DNA from: Prorocentrum cordatum
Lineage: Eukaryota > Sar > Dinophyceae > Prorocentrales > Prorocentraceae
Length of the DNA: 64,000 nucleotides
Direction: 5' to 3'
NCBI GenBank assembly: GCA_963575745.1
Contig: CAUYUJ010012669.1
Location: 196,001-260,000 of the forward strand
The notes beneath the pieces were generated by a model. It was not told the DNA's origin and did no database searches. It saw nothing but the letters and a program-made list of their open reading frames with translations. The position numbers and the translations under genes are program-made. This document shows positions 40,301 to 49,790 of this stretch, piece after piece; positions within the stretch are counted from its first letter, which is position 1; each line of letters starts with the position of its first letter.

Positions 40301-41085
40301 TTGGCGGCTACGCGGCGCCTGGCCTCCAGCTAATTAGATGTGCTGCTCCTGGTTGCCGCCTGCGCTCGATCGCACCGCGCGGCCGCTGCTCAGCCCGCGC
40401 GTGCGAGAGGCACGGCTCGTCGGCTCTCGCCGGGTCGAGGCGCATCTGGTGCTGCCTCGGATGCGCGGCGAGCGGCCGTCCTCTCCCCGCTTTTTCCCAC
40501 CCGCCCCCGCCGCCACCGCCCCTGCCCGCCTCGGGAACCGAGGGCTCAGGCGCAGGCGCGGCCGTGCTCCTCGGCATCGTCGCAGGAGCCGCCGCAGCGA
40601 GCGGGGGGGAGGCCAGCGGAGGAGGGGGCGAGGAGCAGCAGCAGCAGCAGCAGCAGGAGCAGCAGTCTCCAGCGCAGGGTAGTTCGGTCGAGAACCCTCC
40701 CAGCGAGGGGGTTATTCCACCAGGGGGGCCACAGGGGGCGAGGTCGGGTGGGTCGCGGGGACCTCCTGGGCCTGGGCCTGGTCTCGGGGAAACGTGGCCC
40801 CCCTGGTGGAACGCGAGGTTCCACCCGTCGCACAGGATGTGGCGGACGGGGGACCTCGCCTTTTGCGTGGTGTGCGGCGGGTTTTGCCGCAGTCGTCGGG
40901 TCATGGCACTCGGCGACGAGTGCCCGCTTCGGCCGCTCTCGAGCAGGCAGGCCGAAGGGCTCCGCAGAATGAAGCGCGGCCTCCACCCCACCAAAGGGGG
41001 GGTGGAGGCCGACCTCGGCGCCCCGCCCCCCCTCCCGCCGCGCGAGAGGTCGCGCTCGAGGGAGCGAGCGGGGAGCAGGGGCTAA
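37372..41085 (+). CDS. Non-LTR retrotransposon ORF2, part 2: reverse transcriptase and RNase H
   Basis: The frame is open from just after the C run; the first ATG is at 37,522 and numbering below starts there. RT motifs: LVMLPKPKGGFRPIGLLAW (motif 2 region), LLDLWKTYEVVS with D213 (motif A), AAGLVAGCGHAG (motif B), and IMFDDCSLRHAG with D305-D306 (motif C; Met replaces the usual Tyr of YxDD). A CPAGCEERGAVGHLVWAC zinc knuckle follows. RNase H is complete by pattern: VFLDGAAS D740, SGELLAAV E787, LFSDSQLLVDG D807, KVKGHAT H856, GNKLADLRA D879. The C-terminus has poly-Gln, Pro/Gly-rich linkers and a last Cys cluster (FCVVCGGFCRSRR). GC-rich codon use and lack of the GTAT signature set it apart from the 1-16 kb element. 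With the upstream frameshift and stop it is probably inactive, though few other breaks are seen. Confidence 0.85.
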   Translation, partial: AWREAARRARHEGADALAGWAAELEEEAAALTDAFRAAQARGFADWIAGSMQEGGGAAHAYRRGPQGWMPDEIVEGAPVGGQDRVNAVAKFWSTEVWTLKHEAHPEAPTLRPQVGPMLERPSIQRARHAAKQFAWRTGVGADQFNPRLIAALSDECVGCLIDLCMTCERIGGFPSAARLVHLVMLPKPKGGFRPIGLLAWLPRRWARTRQRESRAWEAQLAPADKANFWGGQGKASVEAVWWQALQNEAADGRGACAGGVLLDLWKTYEVVSLAVAQQRAEAEGHPLALTAAAPSVYEGPRRIVIDGVVSEAFFLAAGLVAGCGHAGKLLRCCMMVIDSEHRRMYKEVSLAIMFDDCSLRHAGSEAQAGILLGKAAGAVIRGLGRDIGAVVSRGKSEILGATEKLRRLIEHHMDEGSFAHAKEARNLGVDYAMGARAGEVAAGRRQAAAAQLGRVHQIRRVGKEAAVKLANAGLKPATSCGISCMAWSSSALARWRSKLAAIAFGAGPGRSISLSYLLAAKPWDDPLCDHIVKPMEAWARALQQVKEQDRRALGSAFAAARERLTAIGPESLAGRGPASAAALARVRLGWRADHIRRWTDDLGRILDLGETDRHMVHREVQAAFIRKLWRDVASHDPLLGHLKGGAAINGLRERLAKQYADHALASRWSSARNAIVGCLWPVQRRALADPPLASSGRCPAGCEERGAVGHLVWACPTLGGPRRQWKLDDLSISYFHDTGGPLDSDAEHAIWSRCLVKDPRSHLPLPLTARIVRTTGPRAGEPLHGEVFLDGAASHAQDRVLARAGWAACSTDHAGAEISSILGPVPWPLAQESGSGELLAAVGALAHCFPPVHLFSDSQLLVDGWGAGEDWCLCWSRPYRALWAVFWQRVHDIGRGAIQITKVKGHATMYDVLVGSSTEWKRRGNKLADLRAKQGASIHPAFPALVEAANIADEWGESLGRMLGLALQEGSSWLTAIGGYAAPGLQLIRCAAPGCRLRSIAPRGRCSARACERHGSSALAGSRRIWCCLGCAASGRPLPAFSHPPPPPPPLPASGTEGSGAGAAVLLGIVAGAAAASGGEASGGGGEEQQQQQQQEQQSPAQGSSVENPPSEGVIPPGGPQGARSGGSRGPPGPGPGLGETWPPWWNARFHPSHRMWRTGDLAFCVVCGGFCRSRRVMALGDECPLRPLSSRQAEGLRRMKRGLHPTKGGVEADLGAPPPLPPRERSRSRERAGSRG

Positions 41086-41195
41086 TGTAGCAGCTGCGGG
41101 GGGAGTGTGCACGTCGGCAGCGGCCCCCCTTGGGAGAGCGGGATCATCTTCATCATTATCATCACCATCATCATCATCATCATCAGCAGGAGCAG

Positions 41196-41255
<60 letters not shown>

Positions 41256-41290
41256 TATCAGCATCATCATCATAACATCATCATCAGCAC
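41086..41290 (+). repeat. 3' untranslated region and (ATC)n tail of the retrotransposon
   Basis: After the TAA of ORF2 comes about 60 bp of unique sequence, then 140 bp of ATC/CAT trinucleotide. A microsatellite tail in place of poly-A is known for several non-LTR clades; assignment to this element is by adjacency. Confidence 0.6.
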
Positions 41291-41840
41291 CCTCACGAGG
41301 ATCGTGGCCACATGGGAGCTCCACCGAAGGCGCCAGTAGCAAAATGCGCATGGCGGCCTCGGGCCATTCCGGCACACCCCTCACGAGGATCGTGGCCCCA
41401 TAGGAGCTCCACCGATAGCGCCAGTAGCAAAGTGCGCATGGCGGCCTCGGGCCATTTCGGCACACACCTCATGAGGATCGTGGTCCCATAGGGAGCTCCA
41501 CCGAAGGCGCCAGCGGCAGGGTTCGCATGGCGGCCTCGGGCCATTTCGGCACACCCCTCGCGAGGATCGTGGCCACATAGGGAGCTTCACCGAAGGCGCC
41601 AGTGGCAGGGTTCGCACGGCGGCCTCGGCCCATTTCGGCACACCCCTCACGAGGATCGTGGCCCCATAGGGAGCTCCACCGAAGGCCCCGAGTGGCAGGT
41701 TTCGCACGGCGGCCTCGGCCCATTTCGGCACACCCCTCACGAGGATCGTGGCCATAGGGAGCTCCACCGAAGGCCCCGAGTGGCAGGGTTCGCATGGCGG
41801 CCTCGGGCCATTTCGGCACACCCCTCACAAGGATCGTGGC
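41291..41840. repeat. 88-90-bp tandem array, about six units
   Basis: Unit starts (GAGGATCGTGGCC) fall at 41,297, 41,385, 41,473, 41,562, 41,651 and 41,741. Shared with the 61.2-kb array: CATTTCGGCACACCCCTCAC and AGGGAGCTCCACCGAAGG. The middles differ (GGCGGCCTCGGGC here). Open frames on the minus strand are artefacts. Confidence 0.95.
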
Positions 41841-41844
41841 CCCA

Positions 41845-42065
41845 TAGTTGTGCTGCTTCAACAACCGCGCCTGGGCGTCGTACTCCGCCTTCTCGACGTG
41901 CACCGACACCTCCTCCGTCATGGCTCTCAACGCCCTCTCCTGCTTCTGCTCCTCGGTCAGAGGGACGCCGTCCTTGTCGTCGTCGGCGCCCGCGAAGACG
42001 GCCACGAACGTGTTCCTGAGCATGTCGGGTTCCGGCGGGAAGCCGTGGCCACATCGGGAACGCGG
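41845..42065 (-). pseudogene. Gene fragment lodged in the tandem repeat
   Basis: On the minus strand this reads CGHGFPPEPDM, LRNTFVAVFAGADDDKDG, VPLTEEQKQERALRAMTEEV, SVHVEKAEYDAQARLLKQHN, which looks like real protein with a charged helical end. It then breaks off exactly into the tandem-repeat unit (TATGGGGCCACGATCC). The other edge passes into GAAGATGGTATTCCCAATTG, the sequence that normally follows the last repeat unit (compare 62,822). I do not recognise the family. It is either an exon interrupted by repeats or, more likely, host sequence captured between repeat unit and repeat end. No splice donor is evident at the repeat junction. Confidence 0.5.
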
Positions 42066-42135
42066 GCGAAGATGGTATTCCCAATTGCGTTATTCACAAC
42101 TGCATATGGTTGGGTCTTTCGCCAGGCTAATTTGA
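42066..42135 (+). repeat. End unit of the 88-90-bp repeat family
   Basis: The stretch with CACAACTGCATATGGTTGGG and TTTCGCCAGGCTAATTT is repeated at 62,822-62,890 after the second array, so it seems to be the family's terminal sequence. Confidence 0.75.
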
Positions 42136-42700
42136 CGGTCCCCGGGTTTGGCACGGGCCCACAGAGCAGGAAAATTAGGAAAACCACCCGTCGTGATCTC
42201 TTCACGACCCGAGGATGTCTGGGGTTGGAGCAAGAGGGGGCACGAGCAGGCAGAAGAGCTTTCGGAGGTCTGGCAATTATCGTACCTGCGTCCTGCGACG
42301 CCCTCCCAGCCCGGCGGCTCCGAGGACTTGGATGATCGCAACCCCGATAACTACGTACTGTAGCAACGAGTGCTCGCGTTGCAAGCAGCGTCGGGGTCAG
42401 CCCTACATGCCGCCACGCTGGTCCCGGGCAGGCTGTGCTGCCCGGCGGAAGGGGACGAGGAGGGGAAAAGAAGACAGGCAGACGACGACGAACGCCCAGG
42501 CGGGAGGCCAGGGCCGGCGGGGCGGGCGGGCAGGCAGAGAAAAAAACAGCTTTTCTTGGATCGGCTCCCAGCCACCTCCGCGCGCGGGGCACACGCATGA
42601 ACTCACAGTTCCTCTGGTCGGCGCTGGCCCCCCCCTTGCGCACCCGGCGCGAGGGGGGGGGAGCGATCCGAGCATTTCGCGCGGACTTCCGAAATCTTAC
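42136..42700. other. No gene supported
   Basis: Mixed GC-rich sequence, partly intron-like for the minus-strand exon at 42,701. Open frames on both strands lack protein patterns. Confidence 0.4.
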
Positions 42701-42847
42701 AGTCATTTTCGTGTTGTTGGTCGTCTTCTTGAGGAGGGCCGCCTCGTCGACGAGGAGGACGGCGTGATGCTGGAACAGACGGGCCTCAGGACGCGCCGCG
42801 GGGGTGCGGCAGCGAAACTCTTGCTTGCAGAGCCTTCCAGGGGCAGC
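42701..42847 (-). CDS. Putative 49-codon internal exon, family unknown
   Basis: On the minus strand an acceptor CAACGGCAG precedes 42,847 and a donor GTAAGA follows 42,701. Between them is an uninterrupted 147-base, phase 0 to phase 0 frame. It reads AAPGRLCKQEFRCRTPAARP, EARLFQHHAVLLVDEAALLK, KTTNNTKMT. The hydrophobic HHAVLLVDEAALL core looks like a buried strand ending in acidic residues, as in NTPase-like folds, but I make no family call. The fragment at 41,845-42,065 lies downstream on the same strand and may belong to the same gene. Evidence is splice signals plus protein-like composition only. Confidence 0.4.
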
Positions 42848-43074
42848 CTGCCGTTGAGCTCCTCGCTGGCGAGCTTCGCCGGGGTCGGCCTGTCGCTGAG
42901 CCCCTCGCTGGCTAGCTGCGTGTCCGCGGGCAGCCTGGCGAGGGCGCGCGACCGACAGGGCCGCGGCATCTCCGGCTGGGTCGAGCTCCTGGCCGAGGGG
43001 TCCCTCGAGGCTTCAGGGGAGACGTTAGGGGTGGAACCCTGGATCACCGCTGGGGGCGCTTAGAGGATCGGGGG

Positions 43075-43335
43075 GCTCCAAGTGGATGCCAAGGTTGGCT
43101 ATATCTGGCCCTTCCTAGCTTATACGCGGGCTGCAAAGGTCCTAAGCAGCTTAGGGGGGCAAAGGTCTGGGCTACGGGAGCGGGGCCCACATAGCAGAGT
43201 TACCCAAGCCCTTCAAGTCAATTGGAGTATTTGCAACCCATGTGTAAGAAAAGTACCCACTTATACACCGAAAGCCTGTTATCCTCGTAGCAACCTTAGC
43301 GGCACGCGCGTGACGTTGATGTTGTTAACGGTGTT
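43075..43335 (+). repeat. Dispersed repeat F, copy 1
   Basis: About 260 bp sharing AAGTGGATGCCAAGGTTGG, CCTAGCTTATACG, GGGGGGCAAAGGTCTGGGCT and GCAGAGTTACC with 45,045-45,330, in the same orientation. No ORF. Confidence 0.75.
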
Positions 43336-45034
43336 CTAAGTAGGCTCAGGGTGGGATGCACCTCTTCCCAACCGCCCATTCATTGCCGATCTGAGGCCCG
43401 ACTCGGCCGACAGCCCACCCCGCCCAGGAAGATGCGGATGCAACGTCGGGGGCCCTTCGCCGACCCAGACATGCGACGATGTGATTTTCAAAGCGCGTGG
43501 TCCCAGAGGGCACGACCCCTTGCTCGAGAGTGGTCTTTCGTCCCAGACCCATGCTTCGTGGCCCCTGGACTAGAGGGCCCCAGAGGCCGAAATCGAGGAA
43601 AAACGCCCAGACTGAGAATATCACCTCGTCGGAGACCCGGGGATCTATCGGCGATGTATCGCCGATTCCAGGTCGATGTTCCCCCCCTGAGCCGGTCCCC
43701 CCCTGACGATGCCCCTCACGAGGTGTCCCAAGAGATTGGAGCGCAGGAGATTGCAGCGGTCGGTGGTCCTGGCGGTGCCGAGGTGCAGCCCCACGGTGCG
43801 GCCCGAGGTGCCGACGCAGGTGACGGCGCCGAGCGCGAGCAATCCGAGCCGTCACCGCGTCGTTTGGTGCCAACTGCCAGCCGGCTGAACGCCTGAATAC
43901 CAGGCTCACGCCGGCTGCCCGTTCACGCGTTGGGAGCTGCTGAAGATGTCCCTGGCCCAAGGTGCCACCAGCCTTTTGCTTCATTTTGGGTTCCCTGAGG
44001 CTCTCTGGGCTTGGTCAGGGGTGCCCTGGAGGCCGTGTGGGGGCCTTCTTCGGAATCCTGGGGGCACCGTGGGCCAAAGACACTCCTAGCAACACCCGAA
44101 CACGCCCGAGCACGTACGTGCATACACTCGAGCGACGCAGACAAAAACGAACGCGACTACGCGCACATTCGCGCGAAGGCTGCCGCATATGGTCGCGCGC
44201 GCGGAAGCGCTCTCGCTTCCAATCTGACATGCCATGTTGGCGGCCCGCGTAGACCACCGCGTAAGGCCGCTTTGCTATCGCGCGCAAGACTCGTTTCTTT
44301 CCGTCGCTCAGTTGTTTTGATTTGTGTGCGTGTGCGACTTGCCGTATGCGAGCATCTTCCAGCACGACGCTCTGTTGCACGAGGCCCCCCGCCGCCCAAA
44401 CTCTGAGACGCCGGTCGCCGTCATGGATTCAAAGGCTTTCGGGTCATCACTCGGCTCCCCGGCGGCCGTTCGGGGCGACCTGGGCACCCCAGGAACGCCT
44501 TCGGCGAGGCGAAGCCGCCAGAAGGCATGCCGAGGCCAGACAACCGCCGAGAACCAGCAAACACGTTCGAAACCCTCGAGCCTCGATCTTTGAAACCTTG
44601 CTCTCCGCCGAGCTGGTCCACCCTAACGCTGCCCCTCAGTGATGTTGCAACGGTGGTCTCCCCTCCCCGGTGGGGTCGGCAGCAGGTCGGCGGGATCGGC
44701 AGGGGGCGTTCCCTCGCAAGGGGTGCAGAGTCGGAGAAGGCGCTGAGCTTGGGCTCCTGTGGATTGCTTTGCAAGGCTCCACCGCTCTGACCCTAGACCC
44801 GTGCACTTGGATCTCCACTGGTGTTGCTAAGGTCTGGGCCTCCCAGATGGGGTCGGAGTAGATAGCAGGTCGGAGGATCGGTCCGACTCGACTCCATGTG
44901 GATCCCGACTTTCTCCATGCTAACGTCGCCGATGCATCGCCGATGGCGCCGATGTATCTCCGATAAATCGGAGATGCGGCGCGATCCTCCGACCCCGTCT
45001 ACTCGGACCCCATCCGGGAGGCCTCTATGAGGGG
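43336..45034. other. Intron-like or intergenic, no gene supported
   Basis: Contains a decayed copy of dispersed repeat D (43,440-43,620), GATGCATCGGCGATG simple repeats near 44,930-44,980, and GCGCGC-rich sequence near 44,190. Frames of 80-200 codons occur on both strands without recognisable patterns. Confidence 0.4.
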
Positions 45035-45044
45035 ATTGGGGGTT

Positions 45045-45330
45045 TTTAAGTGGATGCCAAGGTTGGTTGAATATGGCCTAACCTAGCTTATACGTTGGTT
45101 GTGAGTGACCCAAGCGGCTTACGGGGGGCAGAGATCTGGGCTAAGTGGGCGGAGCCCATTCAGCAGAGTTACCTCACCTCCTTAAGCCGCTTGCAGTATT
45201 CGTAGCCTTTTTGTTCAAGCTAGGTGAGGCCAGACGCAGCCCACAGTAAAATCCACTTGTAGAGCCCCAGTCCCTTAGCAACTTTAGCGGCGATCTCAGT
45301 ATGCACCTACAGGACCGTACCCGAAACGGT
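45045..45330 (+). repeat. Dispersed repeat F, copy 2
   Basis: Second copy of the 43,075 repeat, about 75-80% similar by eye. It contains a leader-like TCGTAGCC...TTCAAG at 45,200-45,219 that copy 1 lacks. Confidence 0.75.
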
Positions 45331-45756
45331 CACACCCAAGAAGGGCACACTCAACTCGCTTAGGGATGCTCAGAAGAATTGGTATGTATGATGGCGACGC
45401 GTACTTCTTACGCACGCCCTGAGACCCCACACGCTCGCCTCACGTGCGCGGGCTTACTTTGGCTTCCCATAGTCTTAAACGAAGCACAGGGAGCCCAATG
45501 CTGGGCACCTCCTCTCCAGAGGCTTCCAAGGAAGCTCCTTTCAGCCAAGACGCTGGAGTACGGCCCACTTGGGGCTCAGAAGGGGCTATGACCTTCGGAC
45601 CGCTCTGCAAGCCTACGGATCGGGGATCCCATTCGTGGCCGAGACTCGCCGTGGCCAGATATGCCCCTTCGTTTCTTCTTTGGCTTACCAAGATAGAACG
45701 ATGATTGTACGGGAGGAGGGCTTCTGAGGAGGCGGGGCGCTGCTCGACGCCATGAT

Positions 45757-45880
45757 TTTTCAGAGCGTGGGTCTCCAGAGGCCTCGATCTCTTCCCTGGG
45801 GCCTGCTTTTATCCCGAGTAGTTTTTTTGTTGAACGGTCCCCGGGGCCCGGCGCGTGCACCCATCATAGGCAGAGGCCGA
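45757..45880 (-). repeat. Dispersed short repeat D
   Basis: Reverse form: CCAGAGGCCTCGATCTCTTC, CCTGGGGCCTGCTTTTATCC, then a T run and GGTCCCCGGGGCCCGG. Decayed. Confidence 0.55.
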
Positions 45881-46829
45881 AAGATACCCACAACGCCTCC
45901 CGCCGCGCTCCTTGCCACGCGAGGGGGCCCTGAGCCTGGAGGCGACCCGCAGATCTCTCCTGGGGTGCGTTCTGACCAAACGTTGAAGGCGAACTCAGCC
46001 GTGGCGACGAGGAGCCTCGACCCTGGAAGTTCGATCCTCGAAGTTCGAGGTCGATCCGTCGCGCTGCTCTGCCATGACGCGAGGGGCTCTGCGCCCCTCG
46101 CCCCCGCCCCCGATCGAGGCCCGCCCAGAGACGGGCCCCTGGCGACCCCCCGCGGGGCCCGCCCGGGGACGGCTTGCTGCGAGCCGCGCCCGGCCGCGGC
46201 CCGGGCGCAGCTCGAGAACGCGCCACGTGTCAGTGGGGGGGGGTCGTTGTCACCGTCGTCGTCGTCGTCCCCAGACCTTGGACGACGTCTTGGAGACACC
46301 AGGGCGACGATTTGTTTCGCGAGATTCGTTGTCTCGAGTCTCGAGGCCGCGTCGAGCCCTGGGGCCGTCAAACAACGGCTCAGGATGAGGAGCCGGTCCT
46401 GGGGAACGGATCGGGTTCTCTGGGATCACTCGGCCACGCGCAGAGGAGGGTAGAGGGAGGGGGGAAGGCTTCTTAGAAGCATCCGTGCTTCTCAGCAGGG
46501 GCGGGCCTTGTCTGTAGGTGGAGGGGCGGCGCCCTCTAGGAAGCGGCCTCCTTCGAATAAGCCTTCCCCCCTTCCCTACCCCTTGTGCGCGCCGCCAATC
46601 AGCGCCCGCGTGGTCAAAGATTGGTGCATTCCAGAGGAACAGACGAAGTGGCATAAACATATCCTTTCGGACGTCTGCGCGGATTTCTTGCCGGGGCCTC
46701 GGCATGAGGCCTGGGAGAGGGCAGGAGAGACCTCCAGATCGCCCTGACGTCCTCGTGCGCAGCGCCAGCTCCCCAGAACACCTCGCAAGGTGAAGGGAAA
46801 CGAGACGGAACCTTTGTTCTGTCATTTTC

Positions 46830-46960
46830 GCCGTCAGGGGGCGCTCGCAGGGCCCCATGGGCCGTCGAAAGACGGCCCAGCACGAAGAGCCAGCCCCGGG
46901 TCATGCGTCTAGACCTCCAGAGGTCCATGTCGTATGCAAAATTCGTGACGTCGGGGATCG
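46830..46960 (+). repeat. Dispersed short repeat D
   Basis: GGGCCCCATGGGCCGTCGAA, ACGAAGAGCCAGCCCCGGG, CTAGACCTCCAGAGGTCCA, ending GACGTCGGGG. Confidence 0.6.
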
Positions 46961-47146
46961 AGGAGGACGAGGAGGACGAGGACGATGAGGAGAAGGAGGA
47001 GGATGAGGAGGAGGGGAAGGAGGAGGAGGAGGAGTTGGTGCGAGAAGAAGGGGGATATTAGAAGTTCAACGATCGAGCATCGAGGTTCGATGATGATGGT
47101 GATGCTTCGGTGGAGCAGGAGGAGGAGGAGGAGGACCCAGACCCCC

Positions 47147-47270
47147 GACGTAATGTTTTTGTACAGAATGTGGACCCCCTGCGGTCTCGACCCCTTGCCT
47201 GGGACCGTTTGTTCATTTTTGTTGATGGTACCGGGGCCCGGCGAGGGCCTCCAGAAGTCGAACGTAGCCC
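47147..47270 (-). repeat. Dispersed short repeat D
   Basis: Reverse form: TGTTTTTGTACAGAATGTGG, ACCCCCTGCGGTCTCGACC, CCTTGCCTGGGACCG, GGGCCCGGCGAGGGCC. It lies within 120 bp upstream of the first fibronectin-like exon. Confidence 0.7.
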
Positions 47271-47387
47271 GTGGTGGTTTGTTTCACCAAGCGATTGGGT
47301 TTGGGGAGGCGGAGGAGGAGGAGGAGGAGGAGGAGGAGGAGGAGGAAGAGCCCTCTTGCGCAGCGCCAGCTCCCCCCTTCCTGACAG

Positions 47388-47498
47388 GTGGCATCGTGCC
47401 TCGTGCCCGCTGCGCCCACGTCGCTGCAGGTGATGGTGCGGTCCACCACGCAGATCGTGCTGACGTGGTCTCCGCCGACGTCCAGCGGGGGCTGCCCC
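47388..47498 (+). CDS. Fibronectin type III exon, N-terminal half of a domain
   Basis: A 111-base, phase-0 island bounded by acceptor CTGACAG and donor GTGACG. It reads VASCLVPAAPTSLQVMVRST then TQIVLTWSPPTSSGGCP. This is the A-B-C strand region of an FN3 domain: the Pro-x-x-Leu start, the alternating strand, and the invariant Trp followed by xPP..SGG. FN3 domains are extracellular or structural binding modules, usually in tandem. The missing half of the domain should lie in a later exon; candidates are near 49,309, 53,827 and others. A fragment resembling the exon's end (GGGGGCTGCTCCCTGACGGC) recurs at ~48,017. Confidence 0.65.
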
Positions 47499-49308
47499 GT
47501 GACGGCCTCGGGGGAGGGTCCACCCGCCTTGAGGGGCAGCGCTACGGTCGGGAACTTTTGGATAGCGTGTCGCTGTGCCGGTTCTGACCCATCACGCTTC
47601 GGCGCGACACGCTATACACTTCCCAGTCCCCAGGCTTCAACATCCTGAACCTTTCCGAGCTTCCCCCTCCGCAGAGTGGAGCGACATGCTATCCGCTTGC
47701 AGGGCATAGCGTGTCGCCGGGGCCGCCGCGGCGACACGCCAAGCACAATCCCGACCGTAGCGGTTAGAGGTTGTCTCTGGTTTTCGTCCGTTCTCGGAGG
47801 TTTTCCAGCCTCGGGGGGGTGGGTTCTTGTGCCTCGTCGAGAACCGAGTTCTGACCCGAAGACCACGGGCAACGACGGGGTGAGACAGGCTCAGGGGGCT
47901 CCACAGCCAGATCTTCTATGTTTTTCAACGCAGGCGTTTTCCTTTGATTTCGGCGTCTGGCGGCCGCTGTTGGGCCCCGTGGCCATCAAGATCACAGCGT
48001 CGGATGTCTGGGCGGGGGCTGCTCCCTGACGGCCTCGCGAGGGGGGATGGCGAAACATAATTTCAGGTTGGACGAGATCACCTGAAGGTTGGGACTACAG
48101 GGGGCGAGTCATACCAGAAATCGGCCTGCCAGCTAATCTGCCTAGTGGCCCGAGGGGCCCACAGAAGCTCAGGGGCACCTACGACCCTTACAGATCCGCG
48201 AAGATTGTGTCGCAAGATTTCTTGTAGCCCGAATTTTCCTCGTTTGCGCCTACTGTGCAGTCGCACTAAGCAGTTGTTTAATACAAGCACCCGTCACAAC
48301 ACTGTTTAGCTTGGTTTTGGCCCGTGTTTGCCCCTCCTCGTTGTCGTCGTCGTCCTCCTCCTCCTCCTCCTCCTCCTCCTCATCCTCTGCTCCACTGTCG
48401 TGAGGCGCTCTGTGTTTCTGCTTCACAGTCGGGTGCTTTGCCTTGGTGTGTCGCATCATGCTCGCAGGGGTGCCAATTGTGTACTCTTCCGCCCGCGCGT
48501 CCTGACTGGTAACCCGTCTCAGTGGCGATAGTGAAGCCAAAACGCCGTGGGTTGGCGCGTGGCCTTTGTACAGTACTGCACTAGGCCCCTGTGTTGTTTT
48601 TCGATTATTGCTTCGTTTTGGTTTCGTGTCGTGTCTTCGTTTGTTGTTGTTGGTAGTGGTGTGGTTGTTGTTGGTGTTGTTGTTGTTGTTGCTGTGGTTG
48701 TGGTTGTGGTTGTGGGTGTGGTTGTTGTTGGTGTTGGTGTTGGTGGTGGTGTTGATGTTGGTTGGTGCTGGTGGTATTGTTGGTGTGTGTTGGTGTTGGT
48801 TGTTGTTGTTGTTGCTGTTGCTATTGTTGTTGATATTGTTGTTGTGGTTGGGGTTTGGGTTGCATTTGTGGTTGTTGTTGATGTTGTTTTGTTGTCGTTG
48901 TTGTGCTGGTCGTTGTTGTTTTGTTGATGCTGCTGTTGTTGGTGTTGCTGTTGTTGCTGTTGCTGTTGCTGTTGCTGATGCTGTTACTGATGCTTTCGCT
49001 GATGCTGCTGTTGTTGGTGTGATAGTTGTTGTTCGTGTTGTTGTGGTGGTGGTTGTTGTTGCTGTTGTTGTTTTTGTTTTGAACTCTCCGATTCGTCGTT
49101 CGTTTTCGTTTGGCACCGGCACCCAGACCGAAACAGCCAAGTCGTCGGAGATTGAGGGTGTCCGGGTCCAGGGGTCGCAGGTCGACCCCCAGACCTCTCC
49201 TGGAGTGCGATCTTAATTGACTTTGGAGGCGAATCCATGGCGACGAGACGCCCTCCAGAGGCCCAAAAGGCCTCGATCCTCGAAGCTAGAATTTGTCTTA
49301 CTGCGAGG
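47499..49308. other. Intron-like, (GTT)n-rich
   Basis: 47,700-48,050 has a short inverted-type repeat of GCGACACGC around 47,570-47,740. 48,345-48,385 is (TCC)n. 48,640-49,080 is a long GTT/GTG/GCT tract. 49,140-49,260 shares CAGACCTCTCCTGGAGTGCG with 45,950-45,990. No gene. Confidence 0.5.
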
Positions 49309-49374
49309 GGGTCTGGGTCTGTGGAGGCGTACTACGTCCTCCAGGACGGGGTCGAGGTGGCGGTGCAGGACCCC
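49309..49374 (+). CDS. Possible fibronectin type III exon fragment (C-C'-E strands)
   Basis: Reads GSGSVEAYYVLQDGVEVAVQ-DP. The pattern (I/V)xxYxVxxDGxxVAV is what follows the Trp-containing half of FN3 domains, so it would complement the 47,388 exon on the same strand. Exon edges are unclear (a GTGGGC lies just downstream at 49,379). Tentative. Confidence 0.35.
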
Positions 49375-49489
49375 GGTGGGCCCGCTGACAGCGCTCGAGG
49401 GGCGCGGCCCGCAGGCATGCGCCCCGCCATCGCCCGACGAGGCTCGCCCCCCCCTCTTGCCCCAGACCTCCAGTTGGGCGGAGGGGGGA

Positions 49490-49790
49490 GGGGAGGGGGG
49501 CGGGAAGGTGGGGGGGAGGGGGGAAGGAGGGAGGAGGTAGGCGGTGTAGGAGGTAGACGAGGAGGAGGAGGAGGAGCAGGTGGGAAAGAGCGCGTTCTGT
49601 GGTCGCTTGGAGGAGGGGGGAGGAACCGGACGCCCCCCCCTGGATGGAGGGGGGGGGGGGTCGAACCGCCCCCCCTCCCCTCCCCCAACTCCTCTACTTC
49701 TCCTCTCTCCCTCTCATCCGCGCCTGCGTCGGCGGCGGCTGGCGGCGGCGACGGGGACGACGACTTCCTTTTCTGGGCTGGCGCCGGCGC
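49490..49790. repeat. GGGAGG/GGAGGA purine-rich tract
   Basis: G-rich strand with GGGGAGGGGGG-type runs near 49,480-49,680, then a mixed stretch. No coding supported. Confidence 0.6.

Noticed and set aside
41291-41840. CRISPR-like look of regularly spaced repeats (also 61,166-62,468)
   Set aside because: Units are contiguous with no unique spacers, are 88-90 bp, and lie in eukaryotic DNA.
45200-45219. Spliced-leader-like TCGTAGCC...TTCAAG on the plus strand (17/21 with one gap)
   Set aside because: No ORF follows, the sister repeat at 43,2xx lacks it, and a gap is needed. Probably chance.
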